The notes beneath the pieces were generated by a model that did not search any database, was not told the DNA's origin, and was given only the letters and a program-made list of their open reading frames with translations. From positions 55,866,422 through 55,930,421 of the forward strand of contig CM019069.1 of the NCBI GenBank assembly GCA_009667805.1: 64,000 nucleotides of DNA, written 5' to 3'. This document shows positions 12,505 through 23,480 of this stretch, in pieces. A program made the position numbers and the translations under genes. Positions within the stretch are counted from its first letter, which is position 1. Each line of letters begins with the position of its first letter. Origin of the DNA: Leptobrachium leishanense (taxonomy: Eukaryota; Chordata; Amphibia; Anura; Megophryidae).

Positions 12505-13996
12505 CACCAGTGACAAGGTGCATATCTGAAAATCTAGGGTTAAAAATGGGAGGGGTAATGTCAGCGTTAGAGGCGTTCAACATTAACCCCTTCTATTTTT
12601 CTTCCACCGTGATTGTACATATTAGAGAGAGATCACTCTGTAGGCCTTTATACTGAGTGACGAGAGTTATGCAAAGTATATGAATTGCTTCTTTTAGCCA
12701 AATACCAGAATTTGAGTAGATGTCAGAGTATACTTCTCCTTGCATTCATTTTCCCACCCATTTGTTGTGCTTTGTATTGCTCGGATGTATAGGTTTTCTT
12801 GTAATGTTTTTAACTTTATGTTAAACAATAAAGGAATTCTGCGATCATAGTACTATGGGGTTAACTATTTAGACTTTCAACAAAGTGATTATACCCCCTT
12901 GTCCATGGGATCTAGCCACTATGCTCGTCAAGGAGAGAATGTCTCTACTCTCAATGTTCTATTCTTAGAGAATTGTGGTGAATTAAACATTTAAGCTTGT
13001 GATACTCATGAGATCAACTCATTTCTTCATCTAGAAGCGACCGTAAATGGAAACTCAGTGAGGAAAAAAAGAGGTTTGTGAGGATCCTGAGGACGAGCAA
13101 CGGCCTGCTCTACAGTGGGGCCCGCTTGTAGAGGAGAACTCCATGCTGAAAAGAGCGAGTGAAAAACCAGTGTTAAATTTAAACCCTTCTTTGCCCCAGT
13201 TCCTGCCCTTCAATTCAGTCCCTCACCACCCTCTGACTTAACATACAAAAATCACCTTTAATCCAGGGGTATCCCTTTGCAATCTCCCACTGTCACAAGT
13301 CTTCTTTCTGAAGCAGCAATGTCAGTTGGGGGGGGGGAACGTTAACGCAAGTATTCAGCCAATTGGATTCCTTGCAATGTTTTTGCATTCAGAGAATAAG
13401 CAAACCGCGTTGAGTTGCGACTTGCGAGAAAGCCTCTTCCTTGCACACCAACCAAAACAATGGTTCTCGCCCATGGGGCACCAGACACAGGTTTCAAGAA
13501 GATGCACTCCAGGTGTGTTATGCACAGATTTTTATCAGTTATGGAGATTAAATCAAGAGGTTTCACCCAAAATGGCCTGGATTGAGTAAAGTCTTATACG
13601 CCAAATTGTCTGTTTGATTTTATCTTCATCCCAATTAAAGATCAATGCATGCTGCACCTGAAGTGCCTCTCATCTTCTCAGAACTAGTCTTTCTACATTG
13701 AGAGAGTCACCGACTTGCCAGCAATGCAGGATTGTACTGTGTGTTGCTGTACATAACTCCTTAACGACTGCCCAGACGAAGCTGAAGGACTGCCTTCCGT
13801 TATTAGGAAATGCTTTGGAAGGCACACCATTACCCCCAAATGAGGAGAGGGTTAAAGGAACACTCAGCTCACCATAAGCATTTAGGCTGGGGGGGGTGTC
13901 AGTCGAGAGTTTTTAAGAGGAAGAAACGTTCCTTCCACTCTGACACCCGTCTGGCTGTCTCGCTGAGCGCAGTTAGTGCTCTCAGCGCAGCAAGGC
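12505..13996. other. Intergenic DNA with unclassified repeats
   Basis: No coding exon is recognised. A G10 run lies at about 13327. From about 13890 the sequence becomes CG-rich and appears to continue after the LTR retrotransposon at 17313, meaning the latter inserted into an older repeat. Confidence 0.45.
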
Positions 13997-14506
13997 TGTC
14001 ACGTGTAGACTGCGGTTGGTATAGCAGGATGGGGTTGTGAGCCCAGGATGCAGTGATAGAGGCAGGTTCAAGGTAACAAAGGGTGTTTATTATAAAAGAA
14101 CATAGAATCAGAACAGACAATAGAGTGGTCAGGGTTCAGCAATGGGTCTGGTACACGGGGATCCTAGATGGGGGGGGGGCAGAAGGGGAGCATACCGGTA
14201 TGATGAAGCAATAAACGTCCAGATATAGAAACAGAGGGTCCTTGGAGTCTTTGGTAGAGGAATCAGGTGGTTGTCAAGAGGTTCAGGGAGCTTTGGCAAA
14301 CAGGTATCGCAGTCAGGAACTTCAATGTGGAAGTGAATTCTGGAGGGCGTAGATTCCTGATATACTGGGATAAATCAGGGGAAGGTGAGGTCAGGTGAGG
14401 TTCTAGGGCTAGGATGCTGGGAACAAACAGAAGTTCTAGGAACATGCATTGTTCATAGTGCGGGGTTAGCATGGGTGACAGGGGCCAGAGCGTGGCAATC
14501 CTGACA
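13997..14506 (-). repeat. 3' LTR (minus-strand orientation)
   Basis: A 510-bp repeat, near identical to 16777-17307, starting TGTCACG and ending CCTGACA on the plus strand. Length differences come mainly from small indels near the G-run at about 14170 and the flanking MITE-like insert TAAACACG in the other copy. Confidence 0.92.
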
Positions 14507-14521
14507 CTACTCCCCCCTTAA
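14507..14521 (-). promoter_or_regulatory. Polypurine tract
   Basis: On the minus strand TTAAGGGGGGAGTAG lies immediately before the TGTCAGG start of the 3' LTR. This is the expected place and composition of the plus-strand DNA primer site of an LTR retrotransposon. Confidence 0.75.
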
Positions 14522-14791
14522 GAGCCGACCCCCGGACGGCGAAAGCTCGCTCGCGGGTTGGGAGACACACCGGTGGATGATGGGACAGATATTCTGCCTT
14601 CCAATGGTGCAATGACTAATGGTCGTGACGACCAGGGGGTTCCTTCGGAACATAGAGTCCGTGGGATTGACTGGCACAGGTAGTCGGTGGCAGCAACGGC
14701 TGGGGTACAGATGATGGTGCCAATATATGCAGTTCCTTGGCATGGTTGTCCAGAAACAAGTCCAGACTTGCGGCTGTGAGAGATGGGAGAG

Positions 14792-16774
14792 TCACTTTTG
14801 GCAAACCCCCAGACCCTCCTTGGCGCGGCTATGGCTGGAAACTGCCAACAATAGGTAGTGGAGATGGTGGTCTCCACGGCAACAGCTGTGCACAGTGTGG
14901 CAGCGCCCTTGGCGAGGTGCAGCGCCCTTGGTGACAACCTTGGTACTGCACGGCTCAACGGCGGCGTCCTTGGCGAGGCACGGAGGGGCCGCACCCTTGG
15001 TACTGCATGGCTCAGCGGCGACCTGGGTACAGCACGGCTCAACGGTGGCAACCTTGGTGAGGCACGACACTTGAGCGACCGGGGTACAGCACGGCTCTTG
15101 ATGGGCAGTGAGCTGCTTGGCCTTACGGCAGCGGCGACGGCCCCGTGGCGGTGACAGTTCTGGAGATCCTGCGGGATGCAGGGCAGCGACCTCTGGAGAT
15201 CCTGCGGGATGCAGGGCAGCGACCTCTGGAGATCCTGCGGGATGCAGGGCAGCGACCTCTGGAGATCCTGCGGGATGCAGGGCAGCGACCTCTGGAGATC
15301 CTGCGGGATGCAGGGCAGCGACCTCTGGAGATCCTGCGGGATGCAGGGCAGCGACCTCTGGCTTTTGCTCAACCTCCAATTCAATGAGGCATGGGTGAGC
15401 CTCCAGCTCCTGAGGTTTCGGTTTCACAGGCAACCGAACAACTGTGGGTGTCATGGAGAAGAGGGCACCAATGAAGGCAGATCTCTGGCATGATGCACTC
15501 GAGATGGTTTTGGTAGCTGGAGTTCTGTAGTTGGCCACTGAGCGGCACAGATAGGTGGCTGGACTTATGGAGGGGCAATTCTCACTTGGTTCCCCTTCAA
15601 GGTCTGATTCACCAGAGGAGCCACTGAAGGGATTGTAGTCCGTCTCCAGGAAATAGCGGGGTACAGTGGTACGGAGAGTCATTCCAGCCATGCGACAAAC
15701 AGATCCCGCAACACCAACATACCCCTCATGCCGACCTGGGGTTCCCTGGGTGTGGCGTGCAGTCTGTCTGGAAAGGTCCAGACCAGCATCAGCGGCTTCC
15801 TCTTCTGACTCCAAGTCATCAGAAGGACATGGGGAAGGTGGCACCGTGTGCCCATGAGGAGCGGCTTCCCGAAGTCTCAGGGCCAGTTCGATGATCTCCA
15901 GGTCCTCCCTGCAAACGACAGTCCCGTTTGAGGCATTTACGCAGCATGGGGGTAGCGGGCTGGGTTCTGGGTTTCTGACACCGGCCATGATGTGATGGCT
16001 AGGCTCGGTCTCCATAGGTATGGCTGACTCCGCTTCTATGGAATCCTGCTCCATTGGCACTTCAGGATCAGACTCCGGTTCGGCGCACTCCATAGGGGTC
16101 TCCTGGTCTGACCCCACAGAAGAAGCTTCTTGAGTAACCTGGTCTCTGGGTGCAGAGAGTCTGGTAGCCCGTGACTCAGGTCTTCTGGGAGCTGGAGCAC
16201 ACTTTTGTTGAGGTCTAATTACCAGAGTTCTTCTGGGAGCAGGCTGGGTTAGGGGTTTTTCTTTGGGTGCATGCTTTTTTTGCTTGACAGTTGATGAAGT
16301 CATTTTGTGTAGGGCAGGCACCGGCTTCCCCAACGAAGACTTTGTGGGCTTGACAGTTGGTGCAGCTATTTTTGGCTGGGTGGGTACTGGTTTCACCATC
16401 AACCTTGTGGTCTTGACAGGTGTAGGCTTGGTACAAACAGGTTTGGCATGAACAGGCTTTGCAGGAACAGGTTTAGGAAAACTTTTTGTACCTGGCTTAG
16501 GTGGGCGCAGTGGGCAGGCCGATATTTGATTCAAGGGACCCCCACAGTAGAAGCAGAGGTCTAGCGCCCTCCTCCTTGCCTTTTCTTCTGGGGACAGCGG
16601 TCCTCTGGCTCCCTCTGTAGCAGGAACGCGCACCTTAGATGAGGTGCCCCTTGGGTTTTGCTGCATGTAATCAAGCAGGGAGTCCAGGTACTGCTGGATC
16701 TTCAGAAAGGCATCTTTCAAGTTTTCCACCATAGTATAGAGCACTGCGGGCTCACAGGTTTTGGACTTCCACAT
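14792..16774 (-). CDS. Gag-like protein of the LTR element, zinc knuckle with Asn for His
   Basis: This uninterrupted 660-residue frame starts at an ATG only two bases inside the 5' LTR boundary. Residues 1-70 are a helical-looking segment typical of the end of a Gag capsid region. At 74-87 a knuckle of form C-x2-C-x4-N-x4-C is visible (Cys74, Cys77, Asn82, Cys87), where His is normally found. Then follow a long Pro/Lys/Thr-rich region (about 90-215), an acidic Glu/Pro region (220-370) and seven near-perfect 11-residue repeats PEVAALHPAGS (about 470-545). The C-terminus is Cys/Thr-rich. Gag would package element RNA in particles. With no full-length capsid domain and the lost His, function is doubtful, although an intact frame suggests a recent copy. 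What the tail does is unknown. Confidence 0.75.
   Translation of the reverse strand: MWKSKTCEPAVLYTMVENLKDAFLKIQQYLDSLLDYMQQNPRGTSSKVRVPATEGARGPLSPEEKARRRALDLCFYCGGPLNQISACPLRPPKPGTKSFPKPVPAKPVHAKPVCTKPTPVKTTRLMVKPVPTQPKIAAPTVKPTKSSLGKPVPALHKMTSSTVKQKKHAPKEKPLTQPAPRRTLVIRPQQKCAPAPRRPESRATRLSAPRDQVTQEASSVGSDQETPMECAEPESDPEVPMEQDSIEAESAIPMETEPSHHIMAGVRNPEPSPLPPCCVNASNGTVVCREDLEIIELALRLREAAPHGHTVPPSPCPSDDLESEEEAADAGLDLSRQTARHTQGTPGRHEGYVGVAGSVCRMAGMTLRTTVPRYFLETDYNPFSGSSGESDLEGEPSENCPSISPATYLCRSVANYRTPATKTISSASCQRSAFIGALFSMTPTVVRLPVKPKPQELEAHPCLIELEVEQKPEVAALHPAGSPEVAALHPAGSPEVAALHPAGSPEVAALHPAGSPEVAALHPAGSPEVAALHPAGSPELSPPRGRRRCRKAKQLTAHQEPCCTPVAQVSCLTKVATVEPCCTQVAAEPCSTKGAAPPCLAKDAAVEPCSTKVVTKGAAPRQGRCHTVHSCCRGDHHLHYLLLAVSSHSRAKEGLGVCQK
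15161..15360 (-). repeat. 33-bp minisatellite inside the Gag-like ORF
   Basis: Six tandem near-identical 33-bp units keep the reading frame and encode the 11-residue repeat PEVAALHPAGS. All six frames remain largely open here, so several overlapping phantom ORFs appear on the plus strand. Confidence 0.93.
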
Positions 16775-16776
16775 TC

Positions 16777-17307
16777 TGTCACGTGTAGACTGCGGTTGGT
16801 ATAGCAGGATGGGGTTGTGAGCCCAGGATGCAGTGATAGAGGCAGGTTCAAGGTAACAAAAGGCTGTTTATTATAAATAAACACGAGAACATAGAATCAG
16901 GCAAGGAACAGACAATGGAGTGGTCAGGGTTCAGCAATGCGTCTGGTACACGGGGATCCTAGATGGGGGGCAGAAGGGGAGCAGGATGGGGGGGTACCGG
17001 TATGATGAAGCAATAAACGTCCAGATATAGAAACAGAGGGTCCTTGGAGTCTTTGGTAGAGGAATCCGGTGGTTGTCAAGAGGTTCAGGGAGCTTTGGCA
17101 AACAGGTATCGCAGTCAGGAACTTCGATGTGGAAGTGAATTCTGGAGGGCGTAGCTTCCTGATATACTGGGATAATCAGGGGAAGGTGAGGTCAGGTGAG
17201 GTTCTAGGGCTAGGATGCTGGGAACAAACAGAAGTTCTAGGAACATGCATTGTTCATAGTGCGGGGTTAGCGTGAGTGACAGGGGCCAGAGCGTGGCAAT
17301 CCTGACA
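16777..17307 (-). repeat. 5' LTR (minus-strand orientation)
   Basis: A 531-bp direct copy of 13997-14506 with the same ends. The high similarity between the two LTRs implies a fairly recent insertion. Confidence 0.92.
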
Positions 17308-17312
17308 AAGGC

Positions 17313-18055
17313 TCGATCCGAAAACGGAGGATTACGCTTTGCAGCCCCGTCGAACGTGCGTCCTAATGCTTCGAAGGGGAGGCTTGCAAGACAGCCGCAG
17401 CACAGCCGCTGTCGCATGCGCAATTCGTGCGCGCAACAGAGTGTGGCCAGCCCCGTCTCAGTGTCACAACACTGAGATGGACGCTGGAAGACACATCAGT
17501 ACAGGCGCACAAAGTGCGCTTGTCTGACCCCAGCCTTAAATTACAGAAAATGGTCATGATGATTATGTGGAAGGAACCTGATGATTCAGGCCCATGTCAG
17601 ACGAACGCAGTGATCACGTCTGTGTTGCCGCACAGTTTAACGTCCGTTGTAGCATAGAATCATGATCTCATGATCAAGAGACTCACACATGAAGTACGTG
17701 TGCACCGAACTGCGCACGCACAATGCACTTGGCAAACGGACGCAAGTTAGGCAAGAACGTAAAACCACTAGATGGACACGCAGAGTGCGCCACGTCCACG
17801 TAGCGTTCTGTGTGAGTGATGAGATGACAGACGCAGCGCATTTGCGACGTCCAGCACCTTGACGCACAAAATGGCTTTTCATAGCCTTTTCAAATTTTTT
17901 ATATTAATTTTATTTCCCATAGTTCCCTTTTTATTTCTACATCCATCAAGAAAAACAGATTGTGTGGTGTCTACAGTATCTTCCAGCAATACGTCTGTCC
18001 GTTATGCACGCACACAGAGTGCGCTCAGACTGCGTTTGTCTGATATTAGCCTAAT
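17313..18055. mobile_element. CpG-rich MITE fragments related to the AGGCTRGGGTCAGAC family (subfamily B)
   Basis: One piece ends GTCTGACCCCAGCCTTA at about 17536. A second runs from about 17590 to GTCTGATATTAGCCTA at about 18053. The second shares its middle (AACGTAAAAC, GAGTGCGCCACGTCC, CATCCATCAAGAAAAACAG) with 22040-22394 and, in reverse, with 49766-50214. No coding content. Confidence 0.55.
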
Positions 18056-18213
18056 TCTGCAAAGGCAAGATATCAGTATCTGTTTTTTTGTTAAAATGTA
18101 TCCTTCTTTGTTTTACCCAGTTATGCTTCTGCAGTTTGCTAACAAGACCATGGAAAGACTTATAAATCATGAATGATCCTGCTATTAAAATACACAGACA
18201 GGTCTGTTCTCTA

Positions 18214-18639
18214 AGGCTGGGGTCAGACCAGACTTTTAACGTGCATTCTGGCGCACATAATTACGGCCGCACTAGCAGCAGATGACGGGCAATGACGGCC
18301 AATATACGAAGTACGGTCGCACAAAAGTCCGGCCGTGCAACGCAAGTGGAATTTGAACGCATTTTTTTGAGTACGCTGAACCGCTAGTACTGACGTACTG
18401 AGTGCACAGCTGTGGCATAGCGGCGTGTGTGCGTGATTAGGAGATGTCAGACACTGCTAATGTCCAGCCTACATAACGTCCAGACGCAAAAAGAGTTTTA
18501 TTGACGATCCGTACAAAATCACGCCCGAAAATGCGCGTCGTCTGCCTGTTTTTGCGCATTCCGTGAAAATATACGTCAATGCGTTCGGACGCACTTTTTC
18601 ACGTTCGCGGGGAAAAATGCTTTCGTCTGACCCTAGCCT
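18214..18639. mobile_element. Harbinger-like MITE, subfamily A, copy 1
   Basis: Ends AGGCTGGGGTCAGAC and its reverse complement-like GTCTGACCCTAGCCT. TAA lies on both sides of the GGC...GCC core, fitting a 3-bp TWA target duplication. About 425 bp, CpG-rich, non-coding. Confidence 0.8.
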
Positions 18640-18649
18640 AAAGGGTGAA

Positions 18650-19383
18650 GTCAGAAGAATTGACAGAAGGGAAAAGTCAAGGTAAAAATAGCCAAACCAG
18701 GAAAATTCTCTCATTTATCTCACTTTCTAAATCGGTTATTTGATCTAGATTCAGCTCTTCTACCAATTCTCCAGACTTCAATCACCATTTAGTGAATAGA
18801 CCTGGAAGAAACATAGCAATATGTCTAGTTGAGTTGAGATGTTTGCACTAGAACACATTAGCATTTCATAAAAGAATAAAACTGGCCCAAAAATTGTGAA
18901 TATTTTGGTTGAGTGTACCTGTGCTATTTCAATAGAGCTAATGCTTGTGATGCAAGAAAATGAGTGACTGCTGTGCAAACAAAACTGTATATGTGTTCAT
19001 AGGTTAGTATCCAAACACTGAGATCTCACAGAAGTGATGCGTATTCTTAAAATAATATATATGTGACAAACAGGCAATAAAGTATTACATTATACAATAC
19101 TGCTAATGCACCACAACATTTACTTTTTACATATATGTGATAATATCATGATTGTTTAAAACATTGTGAGAATAATATCATTATGAGAGAGAGATTGATT
19201 GATTATAGGGTCTATTTACTAAAGGTGAAACTCAGGCGAGGAGAACAATTCTACACCAAAGAGCAGATTTGGAAAGTGAGATAAATGGGGGAATATTTCT
19301 GGTTTGGCTATTTTGACCTGGAATTGGATTTGTCACTTATCCAGTCAATACTCCAGAGTTTCATCTTTATTGAATAGACCTGT
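18650..19383. mobile_element. Two decayed copies of the CAGGGTTATTCAGAG palindromic MITE, with a gap
   Basis: Segments at about 18650-18790 and 19204-19383 keep the family core, with AAATAGCCAAACCAG in the first and TTTCTGGTTTGGCTATTTTG in the second. Their ends have drifted to GAATAGACCT. The intervening DNA (18791-19203) shows nothing recognisable. Confidence 0.55.
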
Positions 19384-19995
19384 TAATCCTAAAAAAAAAA
19401 TAAGTGTGGGAACTCTCCAAGATTTCTGCTCCCCAATTACCTAGTGACTTCACACGTCAACCCACACTGACATTTGCTATCAATGTTTAAATACAATGAT
19501 AACTTGAGTTTTAGGCCATCATTACCATACTCTAATAAATATATTTATGGTACCTAATAAGGAAACCTATGACTGAAACCTAATACAAGCTTTTCAGCGT
19601 GTGGGCCAATTGGAAACTCCGTTCCAACTGAAAACATAATGGAGGAACTGCCTTCCCAAGCGTACCTGCTCGACTTGACCCCTTTATAGGTAGATGTTAA
19701 ATTAGAGCTTGTAAACTGTTTGACGTCCTCTGTATTAACCCTTCAACCATCAGCCATGGGAGAAAAGAGGGGATGAACCCACCCAGAGTATAGAGAGGAT
19801 AACCCCTACCCCATATTTACTGTAATAGGTTTGTCCCATCCTTCAGACCAGGGAATTGACCCTGAACCATGGCGGGTGTTGTAGCGTGGATATGAGTTCC
19901 CCTATTTATGGGGGTCATGTGTTCAGGAGCAACTTGGTTTCTGGCATCTCATACACAATCTCTTTTAACTCCGCACCTTCTGTGAGTGTCCAAAG
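19384..19995. other. Intergenic DNA, no gene seen
   Basis: No exon-like sequence. A 119-residue open frame at 19856-20215 runs into the neighbouring hAT MITE and is not a gene. Confidence 0.5.
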
Positions 19996-20177
19996 CAGTG
20001 TTTCCCAAACCTGTCCTCAGGACCACCAACCAGGCCAGATTTTGCAGGTCACCTTGAGGAAAAACAGACTGAATCCTGCAGTCACGGAGCAGCAAATCAT
20101 ATCACCTGTGCTGTGCTTCAGATATCTGGCAAACCTGACCTGTCAGCAGGTCCTGAGGACAGGTTTGGGAAACACTG
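19996..20177. mobile_element. hAT MITE with CAGTGTTTCCCAAACC ends
   Basis: The ends are long inverted repeats (CAGTGTTTCCCAAACCTGTC and its complement). The flanks GTCCAAAG and CTCTAAAG are an 8-bp target duplication with two mismatches. 182 bp, non-coding, of the Charlie-like MITE type common in vertebrates. Confidence 0.85.
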
Positions 20178-20502
20178 CTCTAAAGGTTGATTTAAATCAT
20201 GAACTCATTGTGTAGTAACATGGTGCGCACATGCACACCGGCTCATTTCCCAGCAAAGAATTGATATTATAAAAAACTAAATATTATGTCTGAGTGTCCG
20301 AGGAACGGAACCAATGGTCCAAATATGAAGAAAGTGCAGAAAAAAATAAGGATTTGTACTTTTGAGCAGAAACATTCAGGGAGGGATAATAAAATTACAC
20401 AAGTATGTGGGGTTAGGATAAGATCTTAAGTAACTTGTTAATCAACAGGACTGTATTATCGTACAAGAGGTCCTTCTTTGAGTATTGAAGAGCATGAGAC
20501 TA

Positions 20503-20930
20503 AGGCTGGGGTCAGACCAGCGCACTTTTAACGTGCGTTCTAGCGCACTTAATTACGGCCGCACTAGCAGCAAATGATGGGCAATGACAGCCAATATACG
20601 AAGTACGGTCGCACGAAAGTCCGGCCGTGCAACGCAAGTGGAAAATGAACGCATTTTTTCGAGAACGCAGAACCTCTAGTACGGACGTACAGAGTGCGCT
20701 GCGGCCGCTAGCGGTGTGTGTGTGTGATTTGGAGACGTCAGACCCTGCTCGTGTCCGGCCAACATAACGTCCAGACGCAAAAAGTTTACTGGTTTGGATA
20801 CGTAAAAAATCACGCACGAACATGCGCATCGTATGACCGTTGTCGCGTATTCCGTGAACAAATACGTCAATGCGTTCGGACGCACTTTTTTACGTTCGCG
20901 TGTAAAAATGCTTTCGTTTGACCCTAGCCT
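20503..20930. mobile_element. Harbinger-like MITE, subfamily A, copy 2
   Basis: Nearly the same sequence as 18214-18639 and 21249-21639, with AGGCTGGGGTCAGAC at the left and TTTGACCCTAGCCT at the right. TAA and TTA lie outside the two ends. Confidence 0.8.
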
Positions 20931-21248
20931 TAAAGGGTTATTCAACAAGTGCAAATTTGCCACGAATTGCCCAAAACGTTGAATTTCACTGAACGGAGCA
21001 ATTTCATTTCAGTCCGTCTATTCAGGGAGCGAAATATGGTGCAGTTCTCCGCAGATCGCCGTAATTCAGTGACCTTCGACGTGCGTGAAATCGTCCATAG
21101 CGAAGTAATGGTTAATCTATTCAGAGAACGCCGAACTGCACCAAAATGTCTGATGTTCTGTGGTTAAGTTCGACAGCTTTAAACATGCGAATCCCGTTGG
21201 ATCCAATGTAAAAATATATTACCGTTTTTATTTTCTATTCAACCCTTT

Positions 21249-21639
21249 AGGCTGGGGTCAGACCAGCGCATTTTTAACGTGCGTTCTGGCGCACTTAATC
21301 ACGGCCGCACTAGCAGCAAATGACGGGCAATGACAGCCAATATACGAAGTATGGTCGCACGAAAGTGGAAAATGAACGCATTTTTTCGAGAACGCAGAAC
21401 CTCTAGTATGGACGTACAGAGTGCGCTGCGCCCGCTAGCGGTGTGTGTGTGATTTGGAGAGGTCAGACCCTGCTCGTGTCCGGCCAACATAACGTCCAGA
21501 CGCAAAAAGTTTCCTGGTTTAGATTCGTAAAACATCGCGCATGAACATGCGCATCGTATGACCGTTTTCGCATATTCAATGCATTCGGACGCACTTTTTT
21601 ACGTTCGCGTGTAAAAATACTTTCGTTTGACCCTAGCCT
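21249..21639. mobile_element. Harbinger-like MITE, subfamily A, copy 3
   Basis: AGGCTGGGGTCAGACC at left and GACCCTAGCCT at right; TTA on both outer sides. It has two small deletions relative to copy 2. Confidence 0.8.
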
Positions 21640-22039
21640 TATTCTTTTCAGTTTCAGCAAACAGCCTTTTTATTTACTTTTTTTAGCATTTTTTTTGGTA
21701 TCTTTCGGGATTTTTTAAGAGAAATTTTTCATTCCCAATTTTTTTAATGGCGTTGTTTTTTAATTCTGTAACACACCTTTTGTATTATTTTTTTATAGGA
21801 TCTTTTTTATTATTTCCACACATTTCCATGCATTTTGATTGTTTTAAACACCTTTTTATAAATAGCAAACTTACATTTTAGGTTTTTTTCTGCAGTTCGT
21901 CGGTCTTCAGCGGTGTTCGGCAGTGTTCGGCGGTCTTCAGCGGTGTTCGGCGGGCTGATCGGCTGTCTTCAGCAGCGTTTGACGGGCTGATCGGCGGTCA
22001 GCGTCGGTGTTCAGCGGTCAGTTTGGTAGAGTTCGGCAG

Positions 22040-22394
22040 TCAGTCTTTGGCACTGAACTGCGGACGCACAACGGCCGCGGCCCACGGACGCAAGGCAGGC
22101 AAGAACGTACAACTCCTAGAACGGCCGCACAAAGTGCGCTGCGTCCGCAACATCTACATACCTTTGTGTGTGAGCAATGGAACGTGGTCATACGGACTGC
22201 ATTTATACGTCCAGCATTTTTCACGGACAAAATGGTTTTGCTTTTTATTGTATTTTCCCTCCTACATCCATCAAAATATACATCAGTGATAATAAACAGA
22301 CTGTGTGGCCACTACTGCGTCTTCCGTACTGACGTACGTCCATGTACACGGACGTACAGTCCGTAGAAATCACGCTCGTCTGACCCTAGCCTAA
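22040..22394. mobile_element. Subfamily B MITE, partial
   Basis: Ends CGTCTGACCCTAGCCT at 22394. Contains GGACGCAAGGCAGGCAAGAA and CACAAAGTGCGCTGCGTCC, shared with 17590-18053 and with 49766-50214 in reverse. The left end was not resolved. Confidence 0.5.
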
Positions 22395-22422
22395 AAGTTC
22401 CCTGAAATTTTGAATAACCCTC

Positions 22423-23409
22423 ATAAAAAACCGCCTTACACAGCAGAAATAGTATTTTACAGGAATAAAAAATATATATTTATTTGGAATTGTGTTTTCA
22501 CTTGTTTCTATGGATTGTATACACACAACCACTACAGTAGGCTTAATGCAATGGAAAAATCTGATTGTCACGTTGCTGTAAAAAGGTATTTTCCTATTTT
22601 TCCCTTCTTGTGGCATTAGGAATATATCTCACCTTCTTAGAGACCATAAATAAAATCAGTATCAGTTACTTAAATTAAATGACACTCTAGTATTTCTATT
22701 TCAGAAATGAATTCACTTAATTCTCTCTTTGTACAATAATAGTTTAAACTCCTAACCTGTTGCATCCTCAACAGATATTTATCATCAGAACAGGTGTCAT
22801 TTATATGGAATCAGGATTAAGTGTACATAGAAAAGAAAAGACACCTTCAGAATCTGCTGCAGAGAATGATCCTGATTTGTGGTATCCCAGCCCTCAGATG
22901 GGAGCAGGCTTTGTTGTGCATTGTGCTCCCATGCATAAACAATATCATTTTCATAAATTAAATCCTCCCCTGCAGAAGGAACATCTGTGCCTAGGCCACT
23001 TTGAATAAAAGATGGTGGCAATGCTAGTTCCCACTTTCATGTTTAAAAGGAAAGTGCCTAAGCCTCGTTTTGTTTATTAATTTAAACTCTGTTTCACCCT
23101 ATGAGAAAGGCAATTAAGAAAGTGGTACATGTTAGACCTCTGCCTTAACTGTTTGACAACATTAACCCTTTGTAATAACCAACTTGGAGAAATAGCTATG
23201 GCTGATTTTATAAGTTGTTTTTTTCATGTAATTTAGTTTCATTATAATTATTATTATTTATTTATTGCTAAGCAAAGCATTAATTATCTCTGCATCATTC
23301 CATGTAGAAACAGAAATGCATAAAAGGAATCCACTAAATTACTGTACAGTTACTTTATATTTATTAAACCAAATGTAACCTGGAGTCTATCCACTCAAAG
23401 ATGAGAGAG
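22423..23409. other. Intergenic DNA, no gene recognised
   Basis: Short open frames at 22760-23021 on both strands overlap a moderately GC-balanced patch but match no protein I know. Confidence 0.45.
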
Positions 23410-23480
23410 GGTGAGTGAGTGAGTGAGTGAGTGAGTGAGTGAGTGAGTGAGTGAGTGAGAAAGAGTGTGAGTGTGAGTGT
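23410..23480 (+). repeat. (GTGA)n microsatellite
   Basis: About twelve uninterrupted GTGA units followed by GTGTGA variants. Confidence 0.95.

Larger units (their letters stand above)
13997..17307 (-). mobile_element. Complete LTR retrotransposon with gag-like ORF and no pol (non-autonomous)
   Basis: Two direct LTRs (13997-14506 and 16777-17307), each TGTCA...TGACA, bracket a 2.3-kb interior. AAGGC flanks both sides (13992-13996 and 17308-17312), a perfect 5-bp target duplication. On the minus strand a purine tract TTAAGGGGGGAGTAG precedes the 3' LTR. The only reading frame is one Gag-like protein; protease, reverse transcriptase and integrase are all missing. The zinc-knuckle context and LTR ends suggest the Ty3/gypsy (Metaviridae) group, which is an inference. 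No standard primer-binding site is obvious beside the 5' LTR. Mobilisation by an autonomous relative would be needed. Confidence 0.9.
20937..22422. mobile_element. GGGTTATTCA foldback element with two nested MITEs
   Basis: It starts AAAGGGTTATTCAACAAG and ends TTTTGAATAACCCTC. Segments such as GAACGCCGAACTGCACC and AATGTCTGATGTTCTGTGG are shared with 46517-47200. MITEs at 21249-21639 and about 22040-22394 are inserted. Between them, 21890-22020 holds short GGTGTTCGGCGGTCTTCAGC-type repeats. Boundaries are approximate. Confidence 0.6.

Noticed and set aside
12278..12529. 83-residue hydrophilic frame that looks like an acidic protein segment
   Set aside because: It crosses the right boundary of the solo LTR and matches no Gag or host protein I know.
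14858..15493. Plus-strand frames opposite the Gag-like ORF
   Set aside because: They come from the 33-bp repeat, which stays open in most frames; the minus-strand frame alone has a zinc knuckle and spans the element.
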